A DNA stretch of 64,000 nt from Pseudomonadota bacterium (lineage in GTDB: Bacteria; Pseudomonadota; Alphaproteobacteria; Sphingomonadales; Sphingomonadaceae): assembly GCA_023423655.1 (NCBI GenBank), contig JAFAFE010000006.1, positions 372,001-436,000 of the forward strand. Direction: 5' to 3'. Positions 50,834 to 60,070 of this stretch are shown one piece after another. The position numbers and the translations under genes were made by a program. How positions within the stretch are numbered: position 1 is the stretch's first letter; each line of letters opens with the position of its first letter. The notes below the pieces were generated by a model, which was not told the DNA's origin, made no database searches, and was given only the letters and a program-made list of their open reading frames with translations.

Positions 50834-51385
50834 ATGCGTTCATCTTTTCCTTCCAGCGCCCCGCTTGCGCCGGACCGCCCGCTTGTGCTGGTCGGACTGA
50901 TGGGCGTGGGCAAGACGACGGTGGGAAAAAGGCTTGCCGCAAAGCTGGGCCTCCAATTTGTCGACGCTGATGCGGAGATTGAAAAAGCCGCCGATATGAG
51001 CATCCCCGACATTTTCGACCGCTATGGCGAAAGCGGGTTTCGCGATGGCGAACGGCGGGTGATTGCGCGGCTATTGAGTGACAAGCCGATGGTGCTGGCG
51101 ACCGGCGGCGGCGCGTTCATGAATGACGAAACCCGCGCGCTCATCATGACCAAGGGGCTGGCCATCTGGCTGGATGCCGATATTGCAATCCTTGCCGACA
51201 GAGTTTCGCGGCGCGACACCCGCCCTTTACTGTCGGGCAAAAATCCGGTCGAAGTGCTGACCGACCTCGCGGCCAAGCGTAACCCCGTCTATGCCGAGGC
51301 GCATATCCACGTAAAATCGAACTGCGCGCCGCACGAAGAAACGGTGAAAGCCATTATGGAGGAGCTTGCCCGATGGCTGGCATAA
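50834..51385 (+). CDS. aroK: Shikimate kinase
   Basis: 183 residues from the ATG at 50834. The P-loop is VGLMGVGKTTVGKRLA, the substrate-binding DADAEIEKAADMSI with the Asp, and the lid region RRDTRPLLSG. It phosphorylates shikimate in aromatic amino acid synthesis. Its last 13 bp overlap aroB, the next enzyme cluster member, so they are coupled. Confidence 0.96.
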   Translation: MRSSFPSSAPLAPDRPLVLVGLMGVGKTTVGKRLAAKLGLQFVDADAEIEKAADMSIPDIFDRYGESGFRDGERRVIARLLSDKPMVLATGGGAFMNDETRALIMTKGLAIWLDADIAILADRVSRRDTRPLLSGKNPVEVLTDLAAKRNPVYAEAHIHVKSNCAPHEETVKAIMEELARWLA

Positions 51386-52518
51386 TATCCGATATTGATG
51401 CAGACGACGGCTATGTGACTATTGTGCCGGTGGAGCTGGGCGATCGGCGTTATGATGTGATGATTGCCGATGGTCTCATCGACCATGCCGCGCGGCATCT
51501 CGCCCCTTGGCTGAAGCGCGACCGGGCGATTATCGTCACCGACCGCAATGTGGCCGACGCGCAGCTTCCCCGCCTCGTCGCGTCGCTCGAAGGCGCAGGA
51601 ATTACCGCGCAGCCGATTATTTTACCGCCCGGTGAAGGCACAAAAAGCTGGGCGCATCTTGCCGAATTGGTCGATGCGCTGCTGGGCTTGGGGGTCGAGC
51701 GGTCGGAGGCGATTATTGCGCTCGGCGGCGGGGTGATTGGCGACCTTACCGGCTTTGCCGCGAGCATCGTCAAGCGCGGCTGTGATTTCATCCAGATCCC
51801 GACGACCTTGCTCGCGCAGGTCGATTCGAGCGTCGGCGGCAAGACCGCGATCAATACGGGTGCGGGCAAAAATCTGGTCGGGGCCTTTTACCAGCCGGTG
51901 CTGGTGCTGATCGACCCCACCAGCCTCGACAGCCTGCCGATGCGCGACCGCCGCGCGGGCTATGCCGAAGTGGTCAAATATGGCCTGATCGACGATGCGG
52001 ATTTTTTCGAATGGTGCGAAGCCAATGGCGAAAAATTACTCGAAGGCGATGCGCAGGCGCGGCTCTATGCCATAGCGCATAGCGTGGCCGCCAAAGCGCG
52101 CATTGTCGGCGCGGACGAGCGCGAAACCACCGGCACTCGCGCGCTGCTCAATTTGGGCCATACTTTCGGCCATGCGCTTGAAGCCGAAACCGGTTTTTCC
52201 GATACGCTGCTCCACGGTGAAGGCGTCGCCGCCGGTATGGCACTCGCTTACCGCTATTCGGTGCGTAAAGGGTTATGCAACGGGCAGGACGCCGAACGGG
52301 TCGCGGCCCATTTGCGCGGCGTCGGCTTGCCTGATGGCCTCGCCGCCGCCGGGGTCCAAGCCGATGGCGCAACGCTGGCCGCGCATATGGCGCATGACAA
52401 AAAAGCGAGCGGGGGCCATGTCCCCTTCCTGCTTGCGCGCGGGATCGGCCGGACCTTCCTCGATAAGGAGGTCGAAATGGCGGATGTCAGCGCATTTCTG
52501 GATGGCGAAGCGCGCTAA
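51373..52518 (+). CDS. aroB: 3-Dehydroquinate synthase
   Basis: 381 residues. NAD and active-site segments appear as PGEGTKSWAHLAELVDALLG, IALGGGVIGDLTGFAASIVK, the metal-binding Glu and His in LGHTFGHALEAETG and HGEGVAAGMALAYRYS. It makes the first carbocyclic intermediate of the shikimate pathway from DAHP. The ATG at 51373 inside aroK fits coupled translation. Its 3' end overlaps the DUF423 gene on the other strand by 32 bp. Confidence 0.96.
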   Translation: MAGIISDIDADDGYVTIVPVELGDRRYDVMIADGLIDHAARHLAPWLKRDRAIIVTDRNVADAQLPRLVASLEGAGITAQPIILPPGEGTKSWAHLAELVDALLGLGVERSEAIIALGGGVIGDLTGFAASIVKRGCDFIQIPTTLLAQVDSSVGGKTAINTGAGKNLVGAFYQPVLVLIDPTSLDSLPMRDRRAGYAEVVKYGLIDDADFFEWCEANGEKLLEGDAQARLYAIAHSVAAKARIVGADERETTGTRALLNLGHTFGHALEAETGFSDTLLHGEGVAAGMALAYRYSVRKGLCNGQDAERVAAHLRGVGLPDGLAAAGVQADGATLAAHMAHDKKASGGHVPFLLARGIGRTFLDKEVEMADVSAFLDGEAR

Positions 52519-52849
52519 ACGCAATCCATAGCCAGCTTATGATGAGGAGCGCCCCGCCAACCGGCGTGACCGCGCCTAGCCATCGCGGGCCACCCAGCCC
52601 CATCGCATAGAGGGTCAACCCGAAAATTGCAGCGCCCGCCAGCATCAGCCAGCCTTGCCGGGTGAAACGTCCGCCAAGCGCAAGCGCAAACACCGCGACG
52701 GCATGGATCATCTGATATTGCGCGCCGGTGCGCAGCCATTCGGCGGCTTGGGGGGAGGCGGCACCATGCGCGCCAAACGCGCCTGCCGCGACCGCAAGCG
52801 CCGCCGATAAAGCCGCCGCCACAATCAAACTATGTCCCCGCGCGCTCAT
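52487..52849 (-). CDS. DUF423 membrane protein (YgdD-like)
   Basis: 120 residues with four hydrophobic segments (AAALSAALAVAAGAFGAHG, YQMIHAVAVFALALGGR, GWLMLAGAAIFGLTLYAMGL, VTPVGGALLIISWLWIAFSA). The GAFGAHG and YQMIHAVAV elements define DUF423. Function unknown. I use the ATG at 52849, which overlaps the antiporter stop as ATGA; an ATG two codons earlier is possible. Confidence 0.9.
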   Translation of the reverse strand: MSARGHSLIVAAALSAALAVAAGAFGAHGAASPQAAEWLRTGAQYQMIHAVAVFALALGGRFTRQGWLMLAGAAIFGLTLYAMGLGGPRWLGAVTPVGGALLIISWLWIAFSALRHPEMR

Positions 52850-54684
52850 CCACATTCTCCCACGCTTGATTGTGCTTCATTTTTGGCGTGCGCGCGTTGC
52901 AGCACTTCCTGGAAACTTGGCCCCGCATCGCCCGGCTGGAAACGCAGATGCAGGCCTGCCGACAAATCGCCCTCGGCAATCTGGAGGTCCAGTCGCTCGG
53001 CGTCCATCAACCGCACCGCGCGTTCAATATCGTGAATTTCATCGGTCGGGGTATCGAGCGATTGCAGCGCCAAAATGCCCATCGCAATCGCGCTTTCATA
53101 AACTTCGCGGATTGTGCCGGTCAGCCCCGATCCTTCCATATCGACGGCCTGCCGCCTGTCATAAATGCGCGCATAGATTTTGGCGTGTGGAAAGGCGTGG
53201 ACGATAGGCTCAATATCCTTGGCGGTCATGCCCGCATCGTCGGTGCAAAACAGGATGAGTTCAGCCTCGTCTGCCCCTGCGCGCCGCAACAGGTCAAGCC
53301 GCAACCCGTCGCCAAAATAGACTTTGCTGTCGAATTTCTGCGACAATTCGATCTGGCGCGGCTTTTTGTCGATGAGCGTAACCTTGGCCCCTGCGGCATT
53401 GAGCATTTGCGCAACCATCTGCCCGAACCGGCCATAGCCGATGACCAGCACCTTGTTGCGCTCGGCCTGTTCCGGTCCTTCAAAATTTTCGCCATCCTCG
53501 CGCGCTTCCATTTCAAAGCGGCGGGCGAACATCATCAGGAACGGCGTGGTCGCCATCGACAGCGTGACAATCGCGCCATAAAGGCTCGCCGCACTGGGGT
53601 CGATGAGCAAGGCTTCCTGCGCCTGTTTGAACAGGACAAAGCCGAATTCGCCCGCTTGCGACAGGAGCAAGGCGAGCGCGAGCGCGCCCTTGCTTTCCAT
53701 GCCGAATATCCGCGCGACCCCGAACAGCACCGCGATTTTGACGATGACCAGCCCGAACGCCATGCCGACCACATAAAGCGGGCTGGCGAGCACCGCATGG
53801 AGGTCCAGCACCATGCCGACCGCGACAAAGAACATACCGAGCAATATCTGGCGGAAGGGTTCGACATCGGCCTCTATCTCGTGGCGATAGGGCGAATCGG
53901 CGAGCATCACGCCTGCGATAAAGGCGCCCAAAGCGGTGGAGAGGTGCAGCGCGTGCATGAGAGCAGCGGCGGCCATCACGGTGAACAGCGCAACGACAAT
54001 GAATAATTCCTGCTCGCCCAAGCGCCCGACAATGCGCAGCAGCGGCCTCAAAATGAACCGCCCCGCCAGCACCAGCGCGACGATCGCGCCGACCGTATAG
54101 ATGGCGACCATATAGCCGGGAGGGGCATTGGGGTCTGCGGGCGCGCGGGACAAGGCAGCAATAATCGTGATGAGCGGGACGATGGCCAGATCCTGCATCA
54201 ACAGGATCGAAAAGGCGCGCTCGCCAAAGGGGGAGTTTATGCGCCCCGATGATTTAAGCCCCGGCAAAACCTGTGCCGTAGAGGACAGCGCGAGCGGCAG
54301 GCCCAAGGCAAGCGCCGCAGCGGGCGAGAAGCTGGAGGACAAATAAACAAGCGCGGTGAGCGCAAGCCCTGCGACCACCACTTGGGTCAGGCCCAGCCCG
54401 AAAATTTCGCGCTTCAACCGCCATAACCGGTCTAGATTAAGTTCGAGCCCGACGAGGAAGAGGAGGAGGACAATGCCAAGCTCTGCGGTCGCAAGCTTGG
54501 TTTCCCCGCCGCCGACAAGCCCCAGCACCTGCGGCCCGATCAGCGCCCCCGCGATCAGATAGCCCAATACCGAGCCTAGCCCGAAGCGGCGGAATATCAG
54601 CACCGCACCCAAGGCCGCGCCGAGCATGATGACGCCTTCCTGCAACAAAAGTGCGGTCGTATCGACGGTGCCAGCGGCCATCAT
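52846..54684 (-). CDS. CPA2 monovalent cation:proton antiporter, KefB/KefC-like
   Basis: 612 residues. The first ~380 are membrane, with the GLELNLDRLWRLKREIFGLG and GVMLADSPYRHEIEADVEPF segments of CPA2 antiporters. The C-terminal ~200 form a Rossmann RCK/KTN domain (VLVIGYGRFGQMVAQMLNAA, YFGDGLRLDLLRRAGADEAE). Kef-type proteins exchange K+ for H+ and are often gated by glutathione adducts to protect against electrophiles; this protein lacks an adjacent KefF-like ancillary gene. It overlaps both neighbours, so DUF423 and the NifU-like gene share its mRNA. Confidence 0.93.
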   Translation of the reverse strand: MMAAGTVDTTALLLQEGVIMLGAALGAVLIFRRFGLGSVLGYLIAGALIGPQVLGLVGGGETKLATAELGIVLLLFLVGLELNLDRLWRLKREIFGLGLTQVVVAGLALTALVYLSSSFSPAAALALGLPLALSSTAQVLPGLKSSGRINSPFGERAFSILLMQDLAIVPLITIIAALSRAPADPNAPPGYMVAIYTVGAIVALVLAGRFILRPLLRIVGRLGEQELFIVVALFTVMAAAALMHALHLSTALGAFIAGVMLADSPYRHEIEADVEPFRQILLGMFFVAVGMVLDLHAVLASPLYVVGMAFGLVIVKIAVLFGVARIFGMESKGALALALLLSQAGEFGFVLFKQAQEALLIDPSAASLYGAIVTLSMATTPFLMMFARRFEMEAREDGENFEGPEQAERNKVLVIGYGRFGQMVAQMLNAAGAKVTLIDKKPRQIELSQKFDSKVYFGDGLRLDLLRRAGADEAELILFCTDDAGMTAKDIEPIVHAFPHAKIYARIYDRRQAVDMEGSGLTGTIREVYESAIAMGILALQSLDTPTDEIHDIERAVRLMDAERLDLQIAEGDLSAGLHLRFQPGDAGPSFQEVLQRAHAKNEAQSSVGECG

Positions 54685-55100
54685 CTTTCCCCTTCAAGCG
54701 CCGCGCGCGCGGCGACATAAGGCAATAAAATCGCGCCATGCCGCGCCGGATAGTCCCGCGCTGCGCTTAGCATATCTATGTCCGGCCAATCGGGCGCATC
54801 GCTTTTGCCGCCCAGCCAATTTTGCAGCGCCTCATGCGCCGCACGGATGGCGGCAGCATCCTTGCCCTTCGCATGGCGCGCGAAAATCGTGGCGGACGCC
54901 TGCCCCATTGCACAGCTTTGCGGGCGCATCCCGATGGCCGCAATCCGTCCGTCGCTGTCGGTTTCAAGGTCGAGGAGCAGCGAACTGCCGCATAAGGCTG
55001 CGCGCCGCTCCACCGAAAAGCGGGGATTATCCATTCGCGGCCAGTGGATCGTTTCGGATGCGAGCCGCAAAATTTCCGTCGTGTAAAGGGGCGTCGCCAT
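54681..55100 (-). CDS. NifU/SufU-like iron-sulfur cluster scaffold protein
   Basis: 139 residues. The scaffold N-terminus LYTTEILRLASETIHW and the first Cys region RRAALCGSSLLLDLETDSDG are followed by MRPQSCAMGQASATIFARHA with the second Cys and a helical C-terminus. The Cys/Asp/Cys pattern fits the U-type fold, though the third usual Cys is not obvious, as in a group of alphaproteobacterial SufU-like proteins. It may deliver Fe-S clusters or act otherwise. It overlaps the antiporter start by 4 bp. Confidence 0.75.
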   Translation of the reverse strand: MATPLYTTEILRLASETIHWPRMDNPRFSVERRAALCGSSLLLDLETDSDGRIAAIGMRPQSCAMGQASATIFARHAKGKDAAAIRAAHEALQNWLGGKSDAPDWPDIDMLSAARDYPARHGAILLPYVAARAALEGER

Positions 55101-55191
55101 GCGCTTGCCATAGGAGCGAGACTCCGCTCCCCGCAAGCCCCTCGCGCATATCATTTATGAGGGGGTGCGAATATTGCGGGGGACGGCCTTA

Positions 55192-55731
55192 TTATTTTGC
55201 GGGGGTTGCCGGCCCGCTGGCAGGCGCGGCTTGCTGTTGGGCTTTGACCAGATCGGCAATTTCAACGCCGGTCGCGCGCAGCAGCGGATAGGTGCGGCTT
55301 TCCTGCAACCATTGGGGCCGCTCGGCGGTGGTGCCATAGATGAAATCATAGACCATGAAGAAGAGCAGCAGGCCGATGGTCGAAATGATCAGGCCTTTGA
55401 GCATCCCAAAGCCGACGCCCAGCACCCGGTCGAACGGGCCGACAAAGCTTTCGCGGCTCGATTTGCCGATCTTGCGCGCAATCAATTTGCCCAGCCCCAG
55501 CACGCCGCCGAACACGATGAAAAAGGCCAGCACCATCGCCCCGCTTTCGGTGCCGATTTTGGGAATAAGCCATTCGGTGACGGGTGTGTGGAACAGGCGC
55601 AGCGCGATGACGGCAGCGGCGAGCGCCATCAGCGACAGTGCTTCTTGTGCAAAGCCACGGAAATAGCCAAGCACCGCTCCGCCGAAAATCAGCGCAAGCA
55701 CGATCATGTCGAAACCGGTCAATCCGCTCAT
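55192..55731 (-). CDS. CvpA family membrane protein
   Basis: 179 residues with four transmembrane helices. The CvpA start is GFDMIVLALIFGGAVLGYFR, followed by GFAQEALSLMALAAAVIAL and FGGVLGLGKLIARKIGKS with the conserved charged connector. The C-terminus is a Gln/Ala/Pro-rich tail. CvpA proteins affect colicin V production and envelope stress resistance; mechanism unclear. A short hairpin (GGAGCG..CGCTCC) lies between this gene and the NifU-like gene, downstream of it. Confidence 0.92.
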   Translation of the reverse strand: MSGLTGFDMIVLALIFGGAVLGYFRGFAQEALSLMALAAAVIALRLFHTPVTEWLIPKIGTESGAMVLAFFIVFGGVLGLGKLIARKIGKSSRESFVGPFDRVLGVGFGMLKGLIISTIGLLLFFMVYDFIYGTTAERPQWLQESRTYPLLRATGVEIADLVKAQQQAAPASGPATPAK

Positions 55732-55815
55732 TCAAAAATGCCTTGATAATCCATATTTTGAGGCCCGATATGCGCTGCGAACAGCGCCCCGCACCTCCCC
55801 CTATCGGGCTGATAC

Positions 55816-57183
55816 CTAGTCACGGCCAAGCATATGGTCAACGAATTCGGCGAGCGTTTGATAGTTTTTGCACCCGATTTTTTCACCGTCCGCCTTGGTC
55901 CCTTTGGGAACAAGCGCACGCGAAAAGCCAAGCTTGGCCGCCTCGCGCAAACGCAGGGCGCTATGCGCCACGGGGCGGATTTCGCCCGATAGCGCAACCT
56001 CACCGAACAAAATCGCATCGGAAGGAACGGGCCGGTCACTGAGCGCGGAAATGAGCGCCCCTGCAACCGCCAGATCGGCGGCGGGGTCGGACAGGCGATA
56101 GCCGCCCGCAATGTTGAGATAGACTTCGCAGGATGAAAAACTGAGGCCGCAGCGCGATTCCAGCACCGCCAAAATCATCGCAAGCCGCCCTGAATCCCAG
56201 CCGACCACCGCGCGGCGCGGGGTCGCCCCGCTCGCCAGCCGCACGGTCAAGGCTTGCACTTCGACCAGCACGGGGCGTGTGCCTTCCAGAGCGGGGAAAA
56301 CGGTCGCGCCAGTGACGCTCTCGCTGCGGTCGGAGAGGAACAGGGAGGAAGGATTGGAGACTTCGTCCAAGCCTTGCTCAGCCATCGAAAACACCCCGAT
56401 TTCATCGGTCCCGCCAAAGCGGTTCTTGATGGCGCGCAGGATACGATATTGGTGGCTACGCTCGCCTTCAAAGGCCAGCACCGTATCGACCATATGTTCC
56501 AGCACACGCGGCCCCGCAATGCTACCATCCTTGGTCACATGGCCGACCAGCACCACCGCCGTCCCCTGCTCCTTGGCAAAGCGGATCAGTTCCTGCGCCG
56601 ATGCGCGCACCTGACTCACCGTCCCCGGCGCGCCTTCGATAAGGTCGGAGTGCATCGTCTGGATCGAATCGATGATGAGCAATGAGGGTGGCTTGGCTGT
56701 CCCCAATGTCGTCAAAATGTCGCGCACGCTGGTCGCGCTCGCCAGTTGCACCGGCGCTGTGCCAAGCCCCAATCGCTGCGCACGCAACCGCACCTGCCCC
56801 GCCGCTTCCTCGCCCGAAATATAAGCCACCGACAGCCCGCGCGATGCCATGCGGGCGGCGGCCTGCAACAGCAATGTCGATTTGCCGATACCCGGATCGC
56901 CGCCGATAAGCGTTGCAGAGCCTGCCACCAATCCGCCGCCCAAGGCGCGGTCAAATTCGGCAATGCCGGTGCTTTCGCGCGCCGGCAGCGCGGTTTCGCT
57001 GTCGAGCCCTTCGAGCATGATCGCCCGGCCCCCGCCTTGCAGATTATGCTTGGCCGAAAACACGGTTTCGCCGGCTTCTTCGACCAATGTATTCCATTCA
57101 CCGCAATCCGCACATTGCCCTTGCCAGCGCCACGCGACCGACCCGCACGCCTGACACACATATTTGCGTTTCGCTTTTGCCAT
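55816..57183 (-). CDS. radA: DNA repair ATPase RadA
   Basis: 455 residues, typical length. An N-terminal zinc finger (YVCQACGSVAWRWQGQCADCG) leads to the RecA-like ATPase with Walker A GGDPGIGKSTLLLQ, the RadA-specific KNRFGGTDEIGVFSM, and the C-terminal Lon-like substrate domain (SSCEVYLNIAGGYRL...). It promotes branch migration in recombinational repair. Monocistronic, convergent with nothing close; CvpA lies 85 bp downstream on the same strand. Confidence 0.96.
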   Translation of the reverse strand: MAKAKRKYVCQACGSVAWRWQGQCADCGEWNTLVEEAGETVFSAKHNLQGGGRAIMLEGLDSETALPARESTGIAEFDRALGGGLVAGSATLIGGDPGIGKSTLLLQAAARMASRGLSVAYISGEEAAGQVRLRAQRLGLGTAPVQLASATSVRDILTTLGTAKPPSLLIIDSIQTMHSDLIEGAPGTVSQVRASAQELIRFAKEQGTAVVLVGHVTKDGSIAGPRVLEHMVDTVLAFEGERSHQYRILRAIKNRFGGTDEIGVFSMAEQGLDEVSNPSSLFLSDRSESVTGATVFPALEGTRPVLVEVQALTVRLASGATPRRAVVGWDSGRLAMILAVLESRCGLSFSSCEVYLNIAGGYRLSDPAADLAVAGALISALSDRPVPSDAILFGEVALSGEIRPVAHSALRLREAAKLGFSRALVPKGTKADGEKIGCKNYQTLAEFVDHMLGRD

Positions 57184-57289
57184 GCCGCTTCCCTAGCAAG
57201 AACATATAAGGAACGCCATCAAATTTTGCGTCTTGAAAAACTTGCGTCTAGAACACAGACGAACTTGCATGATGAAGAGGGGTAAGCTT

Positions 57290-57973
57290 GTGAAACAGCA
57301 AATAATCTCGCGGCGTAATATGATTGGCGGCACCGCCTTGGTCGCGTTGCTCGCGCTGCCGGGCTGTGCGACCAGCTTGGGGAGTTTCGGAATTGATGAT
57401 GCGGTGCGCCGCCTCCTCACCATTTCCTCGCAGCGCGCTTTTGCACGGCTGATGCAGGCCAATGGTTTTTATGACAATCAGGTCGCGCAAATTGACCTGC
57501 CGCCGCAACTTGGCGGTGCGGGCGCGAGCAATACGATCATTGCCGCGCTTACGGGGGCTTTGGTCAAGGACAGGCTGCGCAAGCAAGTCAATCGCGCCGC
57601 CGAGGTTGGAGCAAAGCGCGCCGCGCCGGTTGTGACCGATGCCATTCGCGGGCTTACGATTGCCGATGCGCTTGGCGTCATCCGCGGCGGACCGACTGCG
57701 GCGACCAGCCTGCTTGAAAATTCGATGGGCGATGCGCTGTTTAACGCGATGTTGCCAGGCGTTGGTGAAGGCTTGCGCATGTTTGACGACCGCATCGTCA
57801 CCGAAGCGTTGCGCCTTGCGACCGGCATCGACTTTCAAGGGCTTGCAAGCGATGTGAGCCGCAAGGGAAGCCGCGCCATTTACCGCGCCATCGGAGCCGA
57901 AGAAGCCGCCATCCGCGCCAATCCGGGCTCGGCCAATGATACATTGCTGTTCAGCATCTTGAGCACAATTTAG
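57290..57973 (+). CDS. DUF4197 lipoprotein, Tat-like signal
   Basis: 227 residues from the GTG at 57290, supported by AGAGGGG at proper spacing. The N-terminus KQQIISRRNMIGGTALVALL has a twin-arginine motif (SRRNMIG) before the hydrophobic region and then the lipobox LALPGC, so it may be a Tat-exported lipoprotein. The body (SLGSFGIDDAVRRLLTISSQ, MGDALFNAMLPG, SRKGSRAIYRAIGAEEAAIR) matches the DUF4197 family, helical and of unknown function. Upstream ATGs at 57269 and 57272 have no clear site. Confidence 0.85.
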   Translation: MKQQIISRRNMIGGTALVALLALPGCATSLGSFGIDDAVRRLLTISSQRAFARLMQANGFYDNQVAQIDLPPQLGGAGASNTIIAALTGALVKDRLRKQVNRAAEVGAKRAAPVVTDAIRGLTIADALGVIRGGPTAATSLLENSMGDALFNAMLPGVGEGLRMFDDRIVTEALRLATGIDFQGLASDVSRKGSRAIYRAIGAEEAAIRANPGSANDTLLFSILSTI

Positions 57974-58088
57974 GACGAGACTCTGCTATAAGGCGAGCGG
58001 GGCTTGGTGGAGGAACCCTCCCCAAAGCTGCCCGTTCCTTGCTATAGGGCGCCCGAATCATCCCCTCGTTTTGCGAAAGAGCTGACCC

Positions 58089-58742
58089 ATGAAATTTTTT
58101 GCCGATACCGCCGAAATTGCGGACATTAAGGAACTGGCGTCCACCGGTCTTCTTGATGGTGTAACCACCAACCCGTCGCTGATCGCCAAATCGGGCCGCG
58201 ATTTCATGGAAGTGACCAAGGAAATTTGCGCCATCGTCGATGGTCCGGTCAGCGCCGAAGTGGTCGCGCTCGACCATGAAGGCATGATGCGCGAAGCCGA
58301 AATCCTGCGCAAAATTGCCGACAATGTCGCGATCAAGGTTCCGCTCACTCTGGATGGCCTCAAAACCTGTAAGGCGCTCACCGATGATGGCACGATGGTC
58401 AATGTGACCTTATGCTTTTCGGCCAACCAAGCCTTGCTCGCCGCCAAAGCGGGCGCAACCTTTGTGTCGCCTTTCGTTGGCCGCCATGACGATAATGGCC
58501 TCGACGGGATGCAACTCATCCGCGACATCCGCCAGATTTACGACAATTATCTGTTCGACACGCAAATCCTCGTCGCCTCGGTCCGCCATGTCATGCACGT
58601 CTATGAAGCCGCGATGATTGGCGCGGACATCATGACCGCTCCGCCCAGCGTTATCAAGGCGCTGGTCAAGCACGTCCTCACCGACAAGGGCATTGAAGGC
58701 TTCCTCGCCGATTGGGCCAAGACGGGCCAGAAAATCGGCTAA
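58089..58742 (+). CDS. fsa: Transaldolase-like fructose-6-phosphate aldolase
   Basis: 217 residues, the short transaldolase subfamily (FSA/TalC). The Schiff-base lysine lies in ADNVAIKVPLTLDGL; conserved GVTTNPSLIAKSG, NVTLCFSANQALLAA and FVGRHDD complete the barrel active site. Short members act as fructose-6-phosphate aldolase or as real transaldolases, so the exact activity is uncertain. It follows a purine-rich leader and ends in a long hairpin terminator. Confidence 0.92.
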   Translation: MKFFADTAEIADIKELASTGLLDGVTTNPSLIAKSGRDFMEVTKEICAIVDGPVSAEVVALDHEGMMREAEILRKIADNVAIKVPLTLDGLKTCKALTDDGTMVNVTLCFSANQALLAAKAGATFVSPFVGRHDDNGLDGMQLIRDIRQIYDNYLFDTQILVASVRHVMHVYEAAMIGADIMTAPPSVIKALVKHVLTDKGIEGFLADWAKTGQKIG

Positions 58743-58775
58743 ACCTGTCCGCCGGAGCGGGCTAATATATTAGAA

Positions 58776-58818
58776 AAAAATACCCCCTCCTGCATAAATC
58801 AGGAGGGGGTATTTTTTA
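58776..58818. terminator. Strong bidirectional hairpin terminator
   Basis: A perfect 18-bp stem, AAAAAATACCCCCTCCTG (58776-58793) with CAGGAGGGGGTATTTTTT (58801-58818), around a 7-nt loop, with A/T ends in both directions. It separates the transaldolase and the convergent LpoA-like gene. Confidence 0.93.
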
Positions 58819-58843
58819 CCCTATGGCTTTTTGCCGCCGTTGC

Positions 58844-60070
58844 TCACCATTGTGTCGGGGCAGGCGAGACAGTGGTGAAGCCGCCTGCGCGGATTTCGGT
58901 CACTTCCAACGCGCGGTCGGCAATACCGCGCCGGTCGAAGCGGAAAATCCCATCAATCCCGCCAAATCCGTCCGCAGCATTGAGGTTATTCACCGGAAAG
59001 CGCGTGCCGGGTTTCCAGTTGCGCGACATTTTGATGGTGAGCAGCACCGCATCATAGCCAAGGCTTGCGATGCGATAAGGATTTTTGCCGTAACGCTGGC
59101 GATATTTGGTCGCGAGGGTCGAATAATATTGGTCCGGAACGCTCGCAAACCACGCCCCGCGTAGCGCAGGAGTGCCGGCAAGTTGCGATTCGGTATTCCA
59201 TAATTCGGTGCCCAAAATCTTGGCGGTTTTGGACGATTGGCTACGCACCAACGGCGCGGCCTGCACCGCAACCTTGGCACCATCGGCAATGAGCAGCGCA
59301 TCATAGCTGCCCGTGCGGCTCAACCGGCGGATCGCACCGGTAATGCTCGCTGCCGAACGGTCATAGCTTTCGGTCGCAACCATCGTGCCGCCATTGGCCG
59401 CCACCGCCGTGCGCAACGCGGCGAGCGCGCGGTCGCCATAAGCCCCTTGCGGCGCAATAGCCGAAAAACGGTTCAGCCCCTTGGAGCGGGCAAACTGGAC
59501 CACGCGCGTAACCGACTGGTTAGGCACATAGCCGAGCAGGTAAACGCCGTTTCCGGCCACCGCCGTATCATTGGAAAAGCTGATGATCGGCACGCCAGCC
59601 GCGCGCGCAATCGGGCCGACCGCCGTCACATCTTCGGCAAGCAACGGCCCAAGGATAAGCTTGTTCCCGTCGGCAACCGCGCGCCGTGCAGCGGCGGCCG
59701 CGCCTGCGCCCGTATCATAAGTGGTAATACGCAACTTGTCGGTATTGCTGTCCAATATCGCCATCATCGTGGCATTGGCCAGCACTTCGCCGACATCGGC
59801 ATGGGGACCGGTTTGTGGCACAAGGAGCGCGATGCGATGCCGCTGCGTATCGGTCGGCAAGCCCGGCGTTACCGGCCCTTCCGGCGAGGTTGGCGTGGTC
59901 GGTGGTCCTTTCGGAACAACCGTCTGGCACGCCGCCACCAGCATCGCCATGGCGACGACAAAGCCGCGCCGCATCCATTGCCGCGCCGCGCTTGCCGCTT
60001 GGCCGCCTGAAATACCCCCGGAAATATTAGCCTGTCCACCAAGGCCTTGGTCTGCCATTACCGCTGTCAT
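58844..60070 (-). CDS. LpoA-like penicillin-binding protein activator lipoprotein
   Basis: 408 residues if started at the ATG at 60070, which has an excellent AGAGGAGG site. The lipobox sits at MRRGFVVAMAMLVAAC, only from residue 33 on, so the first 32 residues (MADQGLGG..SAARQW) would be an unusually long N-region; a start at 59974 would give a normal signal but has no ribosome site. The body is a type I periplasmic-binding fold (HRIALLVPQTGPHADVGEVL, GNKLILGPLLAEDV, FSNDTAVAGNGVYLLGYVP) as in LpoA, which activates PBP1A. It is divergent from rsmI with start codons overlapping. Confidence 0.87.
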   Translation of the reverse strand: MTAVMADQGLGGQANISGGISGGQAASAARQWMRRGFVVAMAMLVAACQTVVPKGPPTTPTSPEGPVTPGLPTDTQRHRIALLVPQTGPHADVGEVLANATMMAILDSNTDKLRITTYDTGAGAAAAARRAVADGNKLILGPLLAEDVTAVGPIARAAGVPIISFSNDTAVAGNGVYLLGYVPNQSVTRVVQFARSKGLNRFSAIAPQGAYGDRALAALRTAVAANGGTMVATESYDRSAASITGAIRRLSRTGSYDALLIADGAKVAVQAAPLVRSQSSKTAKILGTELWNTESQLAGTPALRGAWFASVPDQYYSTLATKYRQRYGKNPYRIASLGYDAVLLTIKMSRNWKPGTRFPVNNLNAADGFGGIDGIFRFDRRGIADRALEVTEIRAGGFTTVSPAPTQW

